Origin: Shewanella insulae
Lineage (GTDB): Bacteria; Pseudomonadota; Gammaproteobacteria; Enterobacterales; Shewanellaceae
DNA: 64,000 nucleotides
Assembly (NCBI RefSeq): GCF_009831655.1
Contig: NZ_WRPA01000011.1
Location: 62,001 to 126,000 of the forward strand
Direction of reading: 5' to 3'
In this document: piece by piece, positions 25,122 to 37,000 of the stretch
Numbering within the stretch: position 1 is the first letter of the stretch
Layout: every line of letters begins with the position of its first letter
Made by a program: the position numbers and the translations under genes
The notes under the pieces: generated by a model
Database searches by the model: none
Told to the model about the DNA's origin: nothing
Seen by the model: the letters and a program-made list of their open reading frames with translations, nothing else

Positions 25122-26366
25122 TTAATCGAGTAACCCCAGCGTCTCTACGCCCAATGGGAACTTAAAGCTTAACTCGCTAGCCTGGCCTATCCCCATCTTG
25201 GCTCGGATTGCCGCATGCAGATGGCCAGGACTAAGTATTATCCCATCTGGCGACAGTGCCAAAGAGTCGGGATCCACAGCTTGCGCCCTGAGCTGACTAT
25301 CTGTGGCTCCCACCAACAGATTGCCTGTCATCAGCTTATCCCACACCATCATGCTACCTATGCTCCAATGATCTTTGCCCTGATCGCCATTGTAGTATGG
25401 GGTACGACCAAAATCGGATCCCATCACTATGGTGGTGCGATCGGCAATCCCTTGGTATTGCAGTTGTGCAATGAGATGATTGATCAACTCGAAGTAGGCC
25501 GGGATCTCCTTACCTTGTCCCTCGTCATTGTTGCTATGGGTATCGAAAGCCCCCAGGCCGATAGATGCAGTGGTCGACAGACCGGCAGCAAAGGCGGCGG
25601 CCGCGATCTCTGCCCGCAACAACTGACCGCTGGAGGGGTTAGCCGGCATAGAGTTGAGCAAACGGGAGAGATCTCCCCCGTGAGTATGAGCATTGCCAAA
25701 CTGAGACAATGCCACCAGCTCGGCATCGTTGAGCGCCGAATTGCTATAGTCGCTCAATGCCGCCTGCTGCTCACTATTCACCATCTCCAGAATATCCTGA
25801 GGCAGGTATCTATCGGTATCGGCCATGCTACTTACCCGACTCAAGTCATTGAGGCGTGCCGCCTGCACTATGCCAGCCGTCTTACCATAACCCGATCCCA
25901 GATAATAAGGCATCAGGTACTGGGACTGATTGAGGGAGGCAATCAAGGCCGGCGTTGTCGGGTAGGCCGGAGACTGATGGCCGGTGGCAAAGGCATGCAT
26001 ACCGGCGGTATGACTATTGGTACCACAATCGACACCGTTGAATACCCGCAAATTTTGATACTGAGCGTTAAAGAAATTACCCAGATGATCTGGTCCGCTG
26101 TAACTTGAATTCAGCATAGGGGCAATCTGAAAATTTCCCACCTGACGGATCGCCGAGGTGTTGTAATTATTGATCACTCCCTTTGAACTGCTGTACTCGA
26201 TATTACCCTTAGGATCACACACAGAGGTGGTATCCCAGCCACCGTCGGCACTCACAAACACCCAAAACTGACCGTTGGCGTTGCCGGTGTTGGCCAGGGC
26301 GAAGCGACTGCAAGCCGCCATAGAAGTCAATGCTGCCAGGCCTTTTATAAATTCTCTTCTGTTCAT
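25122..26366 (-). CDS. DUF1501 family exported protein (copy 2)
   Basis: A 414-residue protein starting MNRREFIKGLAALTSMAACS, a twin-arginine-like signal (RREF). The body fits DUF1501, a sulfatase-like alkaline-phosphatase-fold family: SADGGWDTTSVCDPKG, a metal-binding-like segment GTNSHTAGMHAFATGHQS, and TTIVMGSDFGRTPYYNG with KDHWSIGSMMVW. The enzymatic role is not known. It lies 19 bases downstream of the large LamG/haem gene 26386-32688 and is the paralogue of 32774-34015. Pairs of DUF1501 with large DUF1592-like haem proteins suggest a joint periplasmic process, possibly substrate oxidation. Confidence 0.88.
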   Translation of the reverse strand: MNRREFIKGLAALTSMAACSRFALANTGNANGQFWVFVSADGGWDTTSVCDPKGNIEYSSSKGVINNYNTSAIRQVGNFQIAPMLNSSYSGPDHLGNFFNAQYQNLRVFNGVDCGTNSHTAGMHAFATGHQSPAYPTTPALIASLNQSQYLMPYYLGSGYGKTAGIVQAARLNDLSRVSSMADTDRYLPQDILEMVNSEQQAALSDYSNSALNDAELVALSQFGNAHTHGGDLSRLLNSMPANPSSGQLLRAEIAAAAFAAGLSTTASIGLGAFDTHSNNDEGQGKEIPAYFELINHLIAQLQYQGIADRTTIVMGSDFGRTPYYNGDQGKDHWSIGSMMVWDKLMTGNLLVGATDSQLRAQAVDPDSLALSPDGIILSPGHLHAAIRAKMGIGQASELSFKFPLGVETLGLLD

Positions 26367-26385
26367 TTTTATCTCCTCGCAACCC

Positions 26386-29300
26386 TTAGTGATAGAAGAA
26401 ACGCATATCTTTCAGCAGGTAACTAACTGTCGCCTGCCAGGCGCGAATGTAGAAGAAATGGTCATTCTTAGTTAGGTGCGGATATTCAACACCAGAGATA
26501 GCCAGATTCGCCGGATTACAGGCAGAATCTACGGCTCGGCCGAAACCTTCACCTATGATGCCCTGTTCACCCCGTTGCAATACCCTTTGGTAGAAGTTCA
26601 TCGCCCTGGTGATCTGCTCATCATCCGCTGCCAACAACTCACCGTAGAAGGCATAGAACATCTCTCGCAGCGCATTGCGCATAACACTCTCGGTTTGGTC
26701 GATATTCCGCAGGAACAGGCTGTCGATGGTGGCATCGCTGAAGCCTTTCCCCTTGAAACGCAATTGATAACTTCCCGGGCTGAGATAGAAGCTACTGCTT
26801 TGTGCCAGGCGCCAGGTTGACCAGCTGCCGGTGGGCAAGAGTTCAATATCGTCGGCCACCAACAGGTCATCAATCTCTAACTGGAAGTACACAGGGTTCA
26901 CCCTGGCATTGGCAGCGGGTAACACCAATTCATAATTACCCGCCTGAGTAATAATCAGGGGAGCCGTGAACTCTTGATCATCCTCTGCGGCAAAGTCGAA
27001 TACATAATCGCCGCCATAGGTCTTGGTTGCATTGGCATCCAGTTTGAGTGCGCCATTAGTAAAGACAAACTCTTGGGGGGTTACCCTCACCCCTACACCC
27101 TCAGGCTCAAGCCCCATGGCGATAAGGCGGTCATCATTGGCACGTGACCATTGACGCGGCGTCACCTCACACGCCAAATCCACCGCCATCCAGGACTGTA
27201 CAGCGGCGCCCGTACCGGACAACACAGGATTGCGCGTCATAACACTGGTATGATCTATACCGCCGTACATCAAACGAATTGCGATATCGTCCAACCAGTC
27301 CGATTGGCCGCTATCCCACTCACGCCCAAACAGTGCGCGGATCTTGCGATCCAATGCCTCTGGACTCAACAGATGCTTAGTGCCTCCCAGTGCGTTATCT
27401 CGCTTGGCATAACCACTGAGTAACAGATCTTTCACCAGAGGCTTCACCTGATAGTTAGTCGCGCGGAAACGACTGGCCAGAGTATTGATATCCTGCTGCT
27501 GTGAGGCATAACGAGACTTATCGTTATCACTAGCCGTCGTCAAGGGCTGTTCCAACAGGGGGAAACCAGTGATCGGCTCGAACAAGGTTTTCACCACAGA
27601 GCGAGCAAAACGCGAGTCCTGCACCGCCTGCTGCGCCACCCACTGCAAGGGATCGACTCCCGACAGCGGCGCCACTTCGCCGTTAAAGCCGGCTGCGAGT
27701 ATCTTGTTGTTAGGCCACTTATACTCTGCATCGTAGTAGTTCTTATTCCAGTGCTGGAAGCTAGATGCAACGGGATCCATCACCAAATGACAACCAGTAC
27801 AGGCCGGATTGGTCAGGGTAGGCTCGTCACCCGACAGATCATCCGCCGAGGGACGTTCGCCAGCCATAGCCAATATGTCGGTATCTAAAAAGTTCTTATA
27901 AAACTTATACGATCTGTGACGGTTGAGGTTTGTCGGTGTCGTGGGGAAGATAGACATATACACAGGGTTAGTCATGACTCCCGCCTGGGGAATCGGCAGC
28001 TTCACCGGTTGATAGTCCTCGGGATCCCAAGGAAACTCAGCCACTTCAGGTTCGGCTAGCTGACGGAAGTTCAACTGACTCGCCACCCCGTAACTGCGGG
28101 CATTGTAGTAGTTAACCATAGTGTAATCGGCCGTAAGCAGTTCTGAGAAGGGACGGTTGTTGGCTACCAGATAGCGCACCAACTCGGTCGTCTCACGGCG
28201 ATGCGCGGCAACGCTCTCTGTCCAGGCGTGGTTACTCTCATCACTACCGGCGGCATAGTCAATCTTGTACCAGTTAGAGGTGCCCCCGACAATTTCTGAG
28301 AACTTATTGGTCCCGTTGAGCACCCCCTTAATAACTTTGGTGTGCAATATGTCGTGGTATATCTCTGTCATGCGCTCGGCAAAGGCTGGCTCTTCCAGCA
28401 TTTGTTCAAGCAACTCAGGTAAGACCCCGGCGCCCTCTTCTTGCAGCTGCAGACGCTCCTGTGAAGTCGGCAGTCGCGAGGCCAGATTCAGCGCAGCCTT
28501 ATGCAACAACTCGGGCGCATAGTCATCGCCGATCGTCGCATCCAAGAGACTGATGCTCGCTGGTGCCGATGGAGGGTTAGCACCATTGACTATTAGCTCC
28601 TGATACATCCAGTCATACAGTTTCTCGGCGCAAGCCTGATCACAGCTCCCTGGGTTACCATAGGGCATGGTCTCGCGAATTAGATCTATGATATCGGCAC
28701 GATACAGAGACTCGAGTATCGGCGTACTTCCCAGACCATCGGCGCCATGGCATGAGGCACAATTGAAGGCCGACCAAAGTTCTTCACCGTTCATACTCTG
28801 GATATCGGTCTCCTCGTCATCTTGCGCCACTGCACCCGCAGCAGGGGTCTGGTACAAGGTCTTGACCTCATCGGCACTGAGTGCGCGCTTGTAAACCCGC
28901 AACTCATCGAGTAAGCCGCCCTCAAACTTAGCCAACAGGAAGCGATCAATTGGCGCCGAAGCCGCATGTTGTGCCTGTTGTTGCAGTTCTCCATCAATGT
29001 AGACGGCCGCATTCCCGCTGACATCCCGGGTATAGGTCGCCATCACCCAGCGATTCGCTGGCAGCGAATTAGCCGACGTGTCTATCTTATTGCTGCTGTT
29101 ATTACTGGTGGCAAACTGAAGATTGAACTCCCCCTTACTCTTAATGTAGAAATCGCTGCTGGCGTATGGGAAAAGCTTATAACGACCATCCAGGTCACTT
29201 GCTTGCACCGTCTTTAGCCAGAAGTTAATAGTGAAATCTGTCTTAGCCATATCTATGGCTTGCGTCGCGTCGAGTAACAACTCGGCGGCACTATTACCAT

Positions 29301-32300
29301 TAGGTTGCAGCGCGTAGCCGGTGATCCCCTCTTCAACATAAGCGGTGTCACTCAAGCGCAGATCTAATCCATTGCCTGCCTGGTCGATAGCCCGGCCGGG
29401 CGTCAACTCATCGAAGGTCCAATGAATGTAGAGATCCTGGGAGGACAGTTTCCACCAGCCAAGATCGCCCAGATGCACTGTCGTCGATTCCGAGTAAGTG
29501 GTACCTCCCTCGCTGTCCAAGGTCACTACCCGCAGCTCGATATCGCCACCATATTGCATTTTGACACTGGCACTGGTGGCGACCACGTCGGCCGTGGCCT
29601 GCCATTCACTCGCCACCGGCTGCAGATAACGGAATTCGATGAACTGCCGCTTTACCGAACTGGGAATCGTCGAGCCGCCCTCAAACGCCCACTCCAGATT
29701 GACAAACTGTCCGCCGACCTGGGCACTACTAATTTGGGCTTGCGCAGCACCGCCTTGAGTGTTGGGTTGCCTGGGAGCCGGCAATTCCGGTGAACCAAAC
29801 TGCGCCCACCTCTCGGACCATAGATAGCGCCCCACTTGTTCGGCGCAGTTGGTATCACAGTGCAGAGGCATGCCGTCTATTTTTGCCACTAAGGCCTCGA
29901 AGCCTGAATCGATCCATCTGTTGGCAATCTCCTGTGTCACCAGGCCCGCCGCCTGACTACCATGACAGGCACTGCACTGAGAATCGGCAATCCGCTTGCC
30001 TAGATCGGCGGTGATCAGGTAATCGAGAGCTAGCGTGATCTGCGGCGCAGTCTCACTAATGTTGATCACCTCAGTAGCGGGGGTGGGCAGGCCACCCCAC
30101 AGATAACTGAACTCCAGCTGATACTGACCATAGGCCAAAGCCACTGGAACTGTCTCGCCCCAGTTCAGGTTGATGGTCTGGGTTTCAGCCCCGATCACCC
30201 TTACCTGTGGCAGCTCTGTATCGCTATAGGAAGCGGGCTTAGGCGGTAGACTGACCAATAGGGTGCCGCTCAGCACCTCCGGCTGATATTGCCAATTCAA
30301 CACGGGATTGGTATCACTCGCCCCAATTGAGAGGCTATAGCTGCTCTGATCCGGCTGCCAACCAGGAAGCGAGTTCATCACCACTGTGTATTCACCATCT
30401 GGCAGACCGGCGAAGCTGAACTCACTTTCATTCCAGTTAACATAGAAGCGACGCTCAATCCCGTCAGCATCGATCAGGCGACCGGCCACCAACTCATCGC
30501 TCACCGACTCGGGGCGCGGCGGCACCTTGATGGTAAGCAAACTGTTGCTTGCCGGCGTTTGATAGGAGACCCGATAGATCACCCCGGCCTTGTCGTCACT
30601 CAGCAGGAAGCTACCATCGGCCAGCTTAAGCATCTCCACCGGGCGACCGATACAGGCCTGGGTGAGACAGGCATAAGACTTCACCTCGTCGATATCTTGC
30701 ATCCAGCCATGAATCAGCGGCTGCTCGGCAACCACGGCGCCATTGTCGTTCACCGTCAGCATCCGCAGCTCAAGCCCTGGGCGAAGTCGCTTGAGTCCCG
30801 TGGCATGGGTCGGGAACAACAGGTTTTGCTGTCCCTCGCCAGCCGGGTAAGTCTCCCAGAACATCACCCCCAATGGCGCGCTGAAGGGCTCGATTTCAAA
30901 GGCCGGTGCGCGATAGTTGGCCACATCTATGTCCGCCGGGGCGATATCACTCACCACACTGCCTGCGGGTACGGCAGCCTCTTCGGTGCCGTTATATTCA
31001 CCCTCTGTAATACCAATAGTGTCTTTACCAAAGACGTAGGGAGCACCAAAGTGCTGGCCCCAATCGGTCACATGGTTAATTTCATCCGGGTTATCGAAAC
31101 CCTGACGGTTGTTGTCGGAAAACCAGATCTCCTTGGTCACAGGATGCCAATCGAAGCCGACACTGTTACGTATCCCTTCGGCTACTGTCGTGGTTTCCAG
31201 TGTTTCCAGATCCAGGCGCAAAATGGTGCCATAACGCTCGTCATCCATCACGCAGACGTTACAGGGACGACCAACAGCCGTGTATAACCCCTTATCGTTG
31301 GCATCGAGCGGGTTGAAACGCAGCGGGTGTTTCTGATGCCAGTAGCGGAAACTGCCGCTCAGCACTGTGCCCTCATCCGCCGGGTAGGTATAGATCTTTT
31401 CCGGTACGGCCAACTGGCTATAGCGGTTGTCGATATCATTGATCTTGTATAGGGCACCTACGGTAGAGAAGTAGAGATCGCCGTCTCGGTAGGCCACGCC
31501 ATGGGGCTCCTCCAAGCCGCTGGCGACCACGTAGGCCTCACCGGGCTCGCCGGTTTGGGGATCCAGTGGGATAGCATAAATCAGGCCCGACAGGCCTTCG
31601 CTGTCTAAGGGAATGGCGCTGGAACCCACATAGAGCACATTGTTGCCCATCACCATCTGCCTGGGCTGAAACAGCCCCTGGGAAAACAGCTCCACCTTCA
31701 CCCCTGGCAGCGGCGACAGCTGCTCGACCGCAATGGGATCGCGATAGAGTACCGCCTGCTGCACACTGGGCGTAGCATCGCTGAGTTCCAGTACCTTGGG
31801 CAGCATACGCGGTACATAACCCTCGACGGTATCCAGGGTCAGCTGGTACTTGCCCTGAGGGAGATCATCCAGCGTAACGGACTCTCCCCAACTCCCCGAG
31901 AAAGGGATGCGGACCTGAGAAGCGAAATGGAACAGGGAACCTGTCACCTGGGCGTTATCCACCACTGTCGCCGGACTTGGCGGCAAGTCAACCGTGATTT
32001 GACCGACATAATCCTGCTCAGGCGAATCGAACAACTGCCAGGTCTCAAGAGGGGTTAACACCCGATCATACAGACGCAGCTCATCCAGGCTGCCTTTCAC
32101 CAGCGAACCGTCCGCCAGATTCTTGCCAAATTGCGCCTTGAAGTTCCACCAGGGATCGCTGTATGGGGTCACCCCGGTCTGCCGGGCAATCTGCACCCCG
32201 TTCTGATACAGGGTCAGGGTGGAACCGTCGAAACTTGTGGTCCACAAGTTCCACTCATCCACGGGTTGCAGTAGCTGATCCGGGGAAAGGTCGATCACTA

Positions 32301-32688
32301 CACTGCTGGCAATCACCACCTTGACGTTGTCACCACTGACAACAAACTGAAAACGATTCCAGGCACTGCCTATTGTGGTGTAATTGGTTAGGCCATTCTC
32401 GTACACCTGCTTCATCCAGAAGCTGGCGGTAAATTGTGGGAAATCTTTACCTCCGGTAATTTTACGCTCTAAGGTGTCACCGCCCCCCTGCAGTTGCACG
32501 GCATTGCCATCTACACCGCTGACGACTTGAACGTTTCCCGTTACCCTTGCCGGTTCATCATTTGCTAACTCCCCAGAAAATGATGATCCAACAAGCTGTT
32601 CAAATTTGTGGTAGGTAATTATGCCCGATGAAATATCCCCATAGGCGGCGAAAGGCAAAAGCGCGGCCAGGGGCAGTAGCTTTTTCAT
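26386..32688 (-). CDS. Giant exported LamG/beta-propeller/triple-haem protein (copy 2)
   Basis: The start at 32688 (MKKLLPLAALLPFAAYG signal peptide) has GGAG eight bases upstream; the frame is open 16 codons further but that would bury the signal. The product is 2100 residues. Domains in order: LamG-like jelly roll (about 20-230); sorbosone-dehydrogenase-like beta-propeller (about 330-720, NSVGFDWHPVTKEIWFSDNN); cytochrome c site CSACH (about 907); second LamG (about 1100-1290); CASCH (about 1312); a DUF1592/DUF1588-like region with CTGCH (about 1632); and a carbohydrate-binding-like beta domain (about 1900-2000). It is probably a periplasmic or surface oxidoreductase acting on a polymer; this is inferred from domains. 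Confidence 0.85.
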   Translation of the reverse strand: MKKLLPLAALLPFAAYGDISSGIITYHKFEQLVGSSFSGELANDEPARVTGNVQVVSGVDGNAVQLQGGGDTLERKITGGKDFPQFTASFWMKQVYENGLTNYTTIGSAWNRFQFVVSGDNVKVVIASSVVIDLSPDQLLQPVDEWNLWTTSFDGSTLTLYQNGVQIARQTGVTPYSDPWWNFKAQFGKNLADGSLVKGSLDELRLYDRVLTPLETWQLFDSPEQDYVGQITVDLPPSPATVVDNAQVTGSLFHFASQVRIPFSGSWGESVTLDDLPQGKYQLTLDTVEGYVPRMLPKVLELSDATPSVQQAVLYRDPIAVEQLSPLPGVKVELFSQGLFQPRQMVMGNNVLYVGSSAIPLDSEGLSGLIYAIPLDPQTGEPGEAYVVASGLEEPHGVAYRDGDLYFSTVGALYKINDIDNRYSQLAVPEKIYTYPADEGTVLSGSFRYWHQKHPLRFNPLDANDKGLYTAVGRPCNVCVMDDERYGTILRLDLETLETTTVAEGIRNSVGFDWHPVTKEIWFSDNNRQGFDNPDEINHVTDWGQHFGAPYVFGKDTIGITEGEYNGTEEAAVPAGSVVSDIAPADIDVANYRAPAFEIEPFSAPLGVMFWETYPAGEGQQNLLFPTHATGLKRLRPGLELRMLTVNDNGAVVAEQPLIHGWMQDIDEVKSYACLTQACIGRPVEMLKLADGSFLLSDDKAGVIYRVSYQTPASNSLLTIKVPPRPESVSDELVAGRLIDADGIERRFYVNWNESEFSFAGLPDGEYTVVMNSLPGWQPDQSSYSLSIGASDTNPVLNWQYQPEVLSGTLLVSLPPKPASYSDTELPQVRVIGAETQTINLNWGETVPVALAYGQYQLEFSYLWGGLPTPATEVINISETAPQITLALDYLITADLGKRIADSQCSACHGSQAAGLVTQEIANRWIDSGFEALVAKIDGMPLHCDTNCAEQVGRYLWSERWAQFGSPELPAPRQPNTQGGAAQAQISSAQVGGQFVNLEWAFEGGSTIPSSVKRQFIEFRYLQPVASEWQATADVVATSASVKMQYGGDIELRVVTLDSEGGTTYSESTTVHLGDLGWWKLSSQDLYIHWTFDELTPGRAIDQAGNGLDLRLSDTAYVEEGITGYALQPNGNSAAELLLDATQAIDMAKTDFTINFWLKTVQASDLDGRYKLFPYASSDFYIKSKGEFNLQFATSNNSSNKIDTSANSLPANRWVMATYTRDVSGNAAVYIDGELQQQAQHAASAPIDRFLLAKFEGGLLDELRVYKRALSADEVKTLYQTPAAGAVAQDDEETDIQSMNGEELWSAFNCASCHGADGLGSTPILESLYRADIIDLIRETMPYGNPGSCDQACAEKLYDWMYQELIVNGANPPSAPASISLLDATIGDDYAPELLHKAALNLASRLPTSQERLQLQEEGAGVLPELLEQMLEEPAFAERMTEIYHDILHTKVIKGVLNGTNKFSEIVGGTSNWYKIDYAAGSDESNHAWTESVAAHRRETTELVRYLVANNRPFSELLTADYTMVNYYNARSYGVASQLNFRQLAEPEVAEFPWDPEDYQPVKLPIPQAGVMTNPVYMSIFPTTPTNLNRHRSYKFYKNFLDTDILAMAGERPSADDLSGDEPTLTNPACTGCHLVMDPVASSFQHWNKNYYDAEYKWPNNKILAAGFNGEVAPLSGVDPLQWVAQQAVQDSRFARSVVKTLFEPITGFPLLEQPLTTASDNDKSRYASQQQDINTLASRFRATNYQVKPLVKDLLLSGYAKRDNALGGTKHLLSPEALDRKIRALFGREWDSGQSDWLDDIAIRLMYGGIDHTSVMTRNPVLSGTGAAVQSWMAVDLACEVTPRQWSRANDDRLIAMGLEPEGVGVRVTPQEFVFTNGALKLDANATKTYGGDYVFDFAAEDDQEFTAPLIITQAGNYELVLPAANARVNPVYFQLEIDDLLVADDIELLPTGSWSTWRLAQSSSFYLSPGSYQLRFKGKGFSDATIDSLFLRNIDQTESVMRNALREMFYAFYGELLAADDEQITRAMNFYQRVLQRGEQGIIGEGFGRAVDSACNPANLAISGVEYPHLTKNDHFFYIRAWQATVSYLLKDMRFFYH

Positions 32689-32735
32689 AGCTAGCTCCAT
32701 AGATATTTTTATAGTTTTTAGATAAAAGCTCCCCA

Positions 32736-32759
32736 AGCGGGCTAAATAATTAGCCCGCT
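32736..32759 (-). terminator. Hairpin between the two duplicated units
   Basis: AGCGGGCTA and TAGCCCGCT form a 9-bp perfect stem with a 6-base loop between the upstream DUF1501 gene and the second large gene. The following minus-strand sequence is only moderately T-rich, so it may attenuate rather than stop transcription. Confidence 0.6.
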
Positions 32760-32773
32760 ATCTAGAGACTTAC

Positions 32774-34015
32774 TCAGGTAAACAGCTGCAATAGATCTAC
32801 CCCCAAGGGATATTGGAAGTTGATGTGGCTGCTCATCGATATCCCCATGCGTTGCCGGATGGCCGCATGAATATGCCCCTGAGTCAGCACTACACCGTCT
32901 GGCGATAATTCCAGCGTTTCGGGATCAACCTTCAGCGCCTTGAGCTGATTGTCGGTCGCCCCTATCACCCGGTTCCCCTGCCACTGACGACTCCAGATCA
33001 TGGTGGAACCCACGTTCCAATGATCCTTGCCCTTGTCGCTGTTGTAGTATGGGGTCCGACCGAAATCTGATGTCAACACCAGAGTGGTACGGTCGGCAAT
33101 GCCCTGCTGCTCCAGCTGAGCAATCAGATGATTGACCGCTTCGAAATATTCCACCAGCGCCACCGTCTGACGACTATCGTGATCGCTATGGGTATCGAAG
33201 ATGCCAATGGAGATGGCCGCGGTATTAGATAGGCCCGCGGCGAAGGAGGCCGCGGCGATCTCGGCCTTTAGCTTGTCACCGGTTGAGGGCGAGGCAGGCA
33301 ATTTGTCCAGCAGACGCTTCAGATCTGGCCCATTGAGATGGGCAGCAGCAAACTGTGACTGTACCAACTGCTCTGCCTCGCTGGCATTGCTGCCAAGTGC
33401 CGCCATGGCAGCCTGATGTTCGCTGTTCACCAGATCCATGACTGAGGAGGTAAGATAACGCTCGGGGTTGGTGAAATCCTGCACCCGACCGAGATCATTT
33501 AGGCGTGAGGCATTCACCAAGTTGGCCGTATTACCATAACCTGAGCCCAGGTAGAAAGGCATCAGGTACTGAGAGGCATTAAGCGATGCGATAACCGCCG
33601 CCGTCACAGGGTAAAGAGGCGACTGATGACCACTCATCGAAGCCCTTATGCCCACCTGATGGCTGTTGGTCTGGTAGTCCAAACCATTGAAGACCTGCAG
33701 GTGGTTATACTGATTATTGAAAAAAGCCGCCATTGGATCCGTGCCGGCAAAATTATTGTCCAGCAGTGGGGCAAAGCGCAGCGCCCCCGCCTGGCGGATC
33801 TCCGCCTGGCTGTATGGGTTGATATTGCCCAGGCTACTGCTATAGGCAATATCTCCCTTGGGGTCGCACACCGCCGCGGTATCCCAGCCGCCATTGGCAC
33901 TGACAAATACCCAATATTGTTCTTCGCCGGTCGCCGCACTGGCCAGATTCAGTTTTCCGAGAGCCATCAGGCCACTCAGGGCTGCGAAGCCGGTTAAAAA
34001 TTCTCGTCTGTTCAT
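32774..34015 (-). CDS. DUF1501 family exported protein (copy 1)
   Basis: A 413-residue paralogue of the gene at 25122-26366. It has the same RR-type start (MNRREFLTGFAALSGLMALG), the SANGGWDTAAVCDPKG block, TNSHQVGIRASMSGHQS, and TTLVLTSDFGRTPYYNSDKG with KDHWNVGSTMIW. The DUF1501 fold is related to sulfatases and phosphatases, but no activity can be assigned. It lies 17 bases downstream of the large gene 34033-40401 with a ribosome-site-like GGAGATATC before it. The pair is therefore translated from one transcript. Confidence 0.88.
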   Translation of the reverse strand: MNRREFLTGFAALSGLMALGKLNLASAATGEEQYWVFVSANGGWDTAAVCDPKGDIAYSSSLGNINPYSQAEIRQAGALRFAPLLDNNFAGTDPMAAFFNNQYNHLQVFNGLDYQTNSHQVGIRASMSGHQSPLYPVTAAVIASLNASQYLMPFYLGSGYGNTANLVNASRLNDLGRVQDFTNPERYLTSSVMDLVNSEHQAAMAALGSNASEAEQLVQSQFAAAHLNGPDLKRLLDKLPASPSTGDKLKAEIAAASFAAGLSNTAAISIGIFDTHSDHDSRQTVALVEYFEAVNHLIAQLEQQGIADRTTLVLTSDFGRTPYYNSDKGKDHWNVGSTMIWSRQWQGNRVIGATDNQLKALKVDPETLELSPDGVVLTQGHIHAAIRQRMGISMSSHINFQYPLGVDLLQLFT

Positions 34016-34032
34016 GATGATATCTCCGCAGC

Positions 34033-37000
34033 TTATTGATAGAAGAAGCGATAGTCTTTGAGCATAAAGGTCAAAGTCGCCATCCAGGCCCGCACATAGA
34101 AGTGGGGATCTTGGTTGTCTTCATAGGGATAACTGACCCCTTCTTGACGGTGAGTCTGCACCTGGCAGGCACCATCCAGATAAGGGTTAGCCTCGTCACT
34201 GCGTACCGCATTCAGGCCTGTACTCAACAGCTGCTGATACAACTGCCATGCCCGGGTCACCTGAGGAGAGTCACTGGCGAGTTGCTCGCCGTAAATGCGA
34301 TACATCAGCTGCTGCAGATTGCTACGAACCTCAGCCTCGGTACGAGCTGTGTCACGTAGGAAGAGTCCATCAATCTTGACGTAACTGAAGCCCTTGGCCT
34401 TAAGACGTATCTCATGGCTACCAGCACTCAAATAAATCGCATCTAGCACCTCATGGGTCCAGCGCCACCACCCCTTGGTGGAGCCCAAGCTGATATCATC
34501 GGCCCACAACTGGCCGTCCACAAACAGCTGGAACAGTACTGGCTGGTCATTGCCGTTGGCATAAGGCAGCACCAATTGATATTGCCCTGCCTGCCCGACA
34601 CTCACCGTGGCCGAGATCTCCTTGTCGTCTCCCCAGGCAAACTGGTAAACGAAATCATCGCCATAACCCACCGACTGCGACGCATTAGCCTCCAATTGAC
34701 CATCGCTGAACACAAACTCACTCGGAGCGATACGAATACCTACGCCCTCAGGTGCTAAACCAGTCGCGATCACTCGGCTCTCTGCCGCCTGTGCCAGTTG
34801 CTGCGGCACTATCTGGCAGGCAAAATCATTCGCCAGCCAGGTCTGTACCGTGGCACCAGTGCCCGAGAGCACGGACTGACGATCCAATACGTCCTGGTGA
34901 TCTATGCCGCCGTACATCAACTGAGTTCCGATCTCTTCGAGCCAATCGAAATAGCTACCCTCTTCCCAGTCTTGGCCAAACACAGCATTCACCTTGCGCG
35001 CCAGCTGTTCGGGCGTCAGCAATGACCGACTGCCGCCAAAGGCGTTGTCACGCTGAGCATACTGGCTCAGCAACAAGTCTTTCACCAGGGCTCGGATATC
35101 AAAGTTCCCCTCTCGGAAGCGAGTGGCCAGACTATTGATGTCCTGCTGCTGAGTCGCATAGCGGGCTTTACTGGTGTCGCTATCGTTATCCAGCGGTTTA
35201 GCCAACAATGGATAACCTGTCACGGGCGCAAACAGGGTACGCACCACCGATAAGGCAAAACGCGAATCCTGCACCGCCTCACCCATCAGCCATTGGAGCG
35301 GGCTAATATCGGGATCGAAGTAACTTGGTGACAGCTTGCCATTAAAGCCAGGAGCTAAGATCTCATTTTGTGGCCAGTACTTGTTGTCCCATGACTCTTT
35401 CGGCATAGTCCAGACATACTCGCTGCCCGCCCAATGCTGGAAAGAGGAAGCCACTGGGTCCATCACCTGGTGACATCCGGTACACACAGGGTTAGTGAGT
35501 GTCGGCACACCATCGGCGACCAGATCTTCGGCCTTAGGTCGCTCACCGCCTATCTCCAGAATATCTGTGGCCAGAAACTTCTTATAGAAGCTATAGGCAC
35601 GGTGACGGTTTCTGTTGGTCGGCGTAGTGGGATAGCGACGCATAAATACGGGATTAGTCATCACCCCAGCATGGGCTATGCCCAATTTCACCGGCTGGAA
35701 ATCAGTCTCATCCCAGGGATACTCGGCAATGCTAGGCTCTGCCTGCTCTCGGAAGCTAAACTGCCCCTCGATGCCGTAAGAACGCGCGTTGTAGTAGTTC
35801 ACCATGGTGTAGTCGGCGGTCAGCACTTCTGAGAATGGCCTGTTATTACGTACCAGGTATTTCACCAGTTCGGTGCTCTCGGCGTTGTGGGCATTGGTGG
35901 TCCTAAGCCACAGCTGTCCCTGCAACTGAACATCGCCGGTTACCTTGTAGAACCAACTGCTATCGCCCCCCAGGTTTGCGGCGAAAGCCCCCACGGCTCC
36001 CACCGTGCCTTCGGTCCCCTTGGTATGCAGAACATCATGATAGATCTCCCCAATGCGATCGGCGAAGCTCTCCTCCTGCAGCAAATCATCGAGCAGCTGC
36101 GGCAAGACCCCAGCCCCCTCGTCGATCAAGCGTTGTTGCTCCTCGGCACTCGGCAGACGCGCTCCCAGGTTCAGAGAGGCCTTATAGAGCAGCCAGGCCG
36201 CCTGACTATCGTCTAAATAGGCGTCCAACCCACTGCCGATAACCGGTGGCATGGTCGGCGGGTTACTTCCGTGGGTAATAAACTCATCATACATCCAGGC
36301 ATAGAGTCGCTCTGCACACTCCTGGTCGCAACCTCCTGGGTTGCCGTAGGGCATGGTATCGCGGATAAGATCTATGATGTCGTCTCTGTACAAAGACTCG
36401 AGTATGGGCGTGGCCCCCAAGCCATCGGCGCCATGGCAGGCGGCGCAGTTGAAGTTTTGCCACAACTGATCGCCACTCATGTCACTGACATCTATAACAC
36501 CAGTACCACCGGCGTTCGTGCTCTTGGTACCAGCCGTTGGAGTAAGGTACAAGGTGCGCACCTCATCGGCCGAGAGGCTGCGCTTATAGACGCGAAACTC
36601 ATCTAACGAAGCATCGATAAACTCATAAGGCTTAATCAGCTTAATGGGTTTTCCCGTACTCGCATGTACTCCCTGCCCCACCAATTGACCATCGATATAA
36701 GCTGAGAATTCTCCCGTTTGTTTGCGTACATAAGTAAACATCTGCCAACGTCCGGGGACGACACTATTCGCTGTCGATGCCCACTGATTTCCGCCAGTAT
36801 TATCCGTCTTAAACTGTACGTTGAAGTTACCCAAGGTACTGAAGAAGAAAGAGTCTTGGGAGAAGCCATCGCCATAATAAAAGATCTGGTTGCGTCCCCA
36901 AGAGTCGACACTGCTGTCACTCTTCAACCAGAAAGACACACTAAAGTCGCTCTGGCCCAAATCGATCTGATGCTCGTCGTCCAGGCTCAGCTCCGCAAAA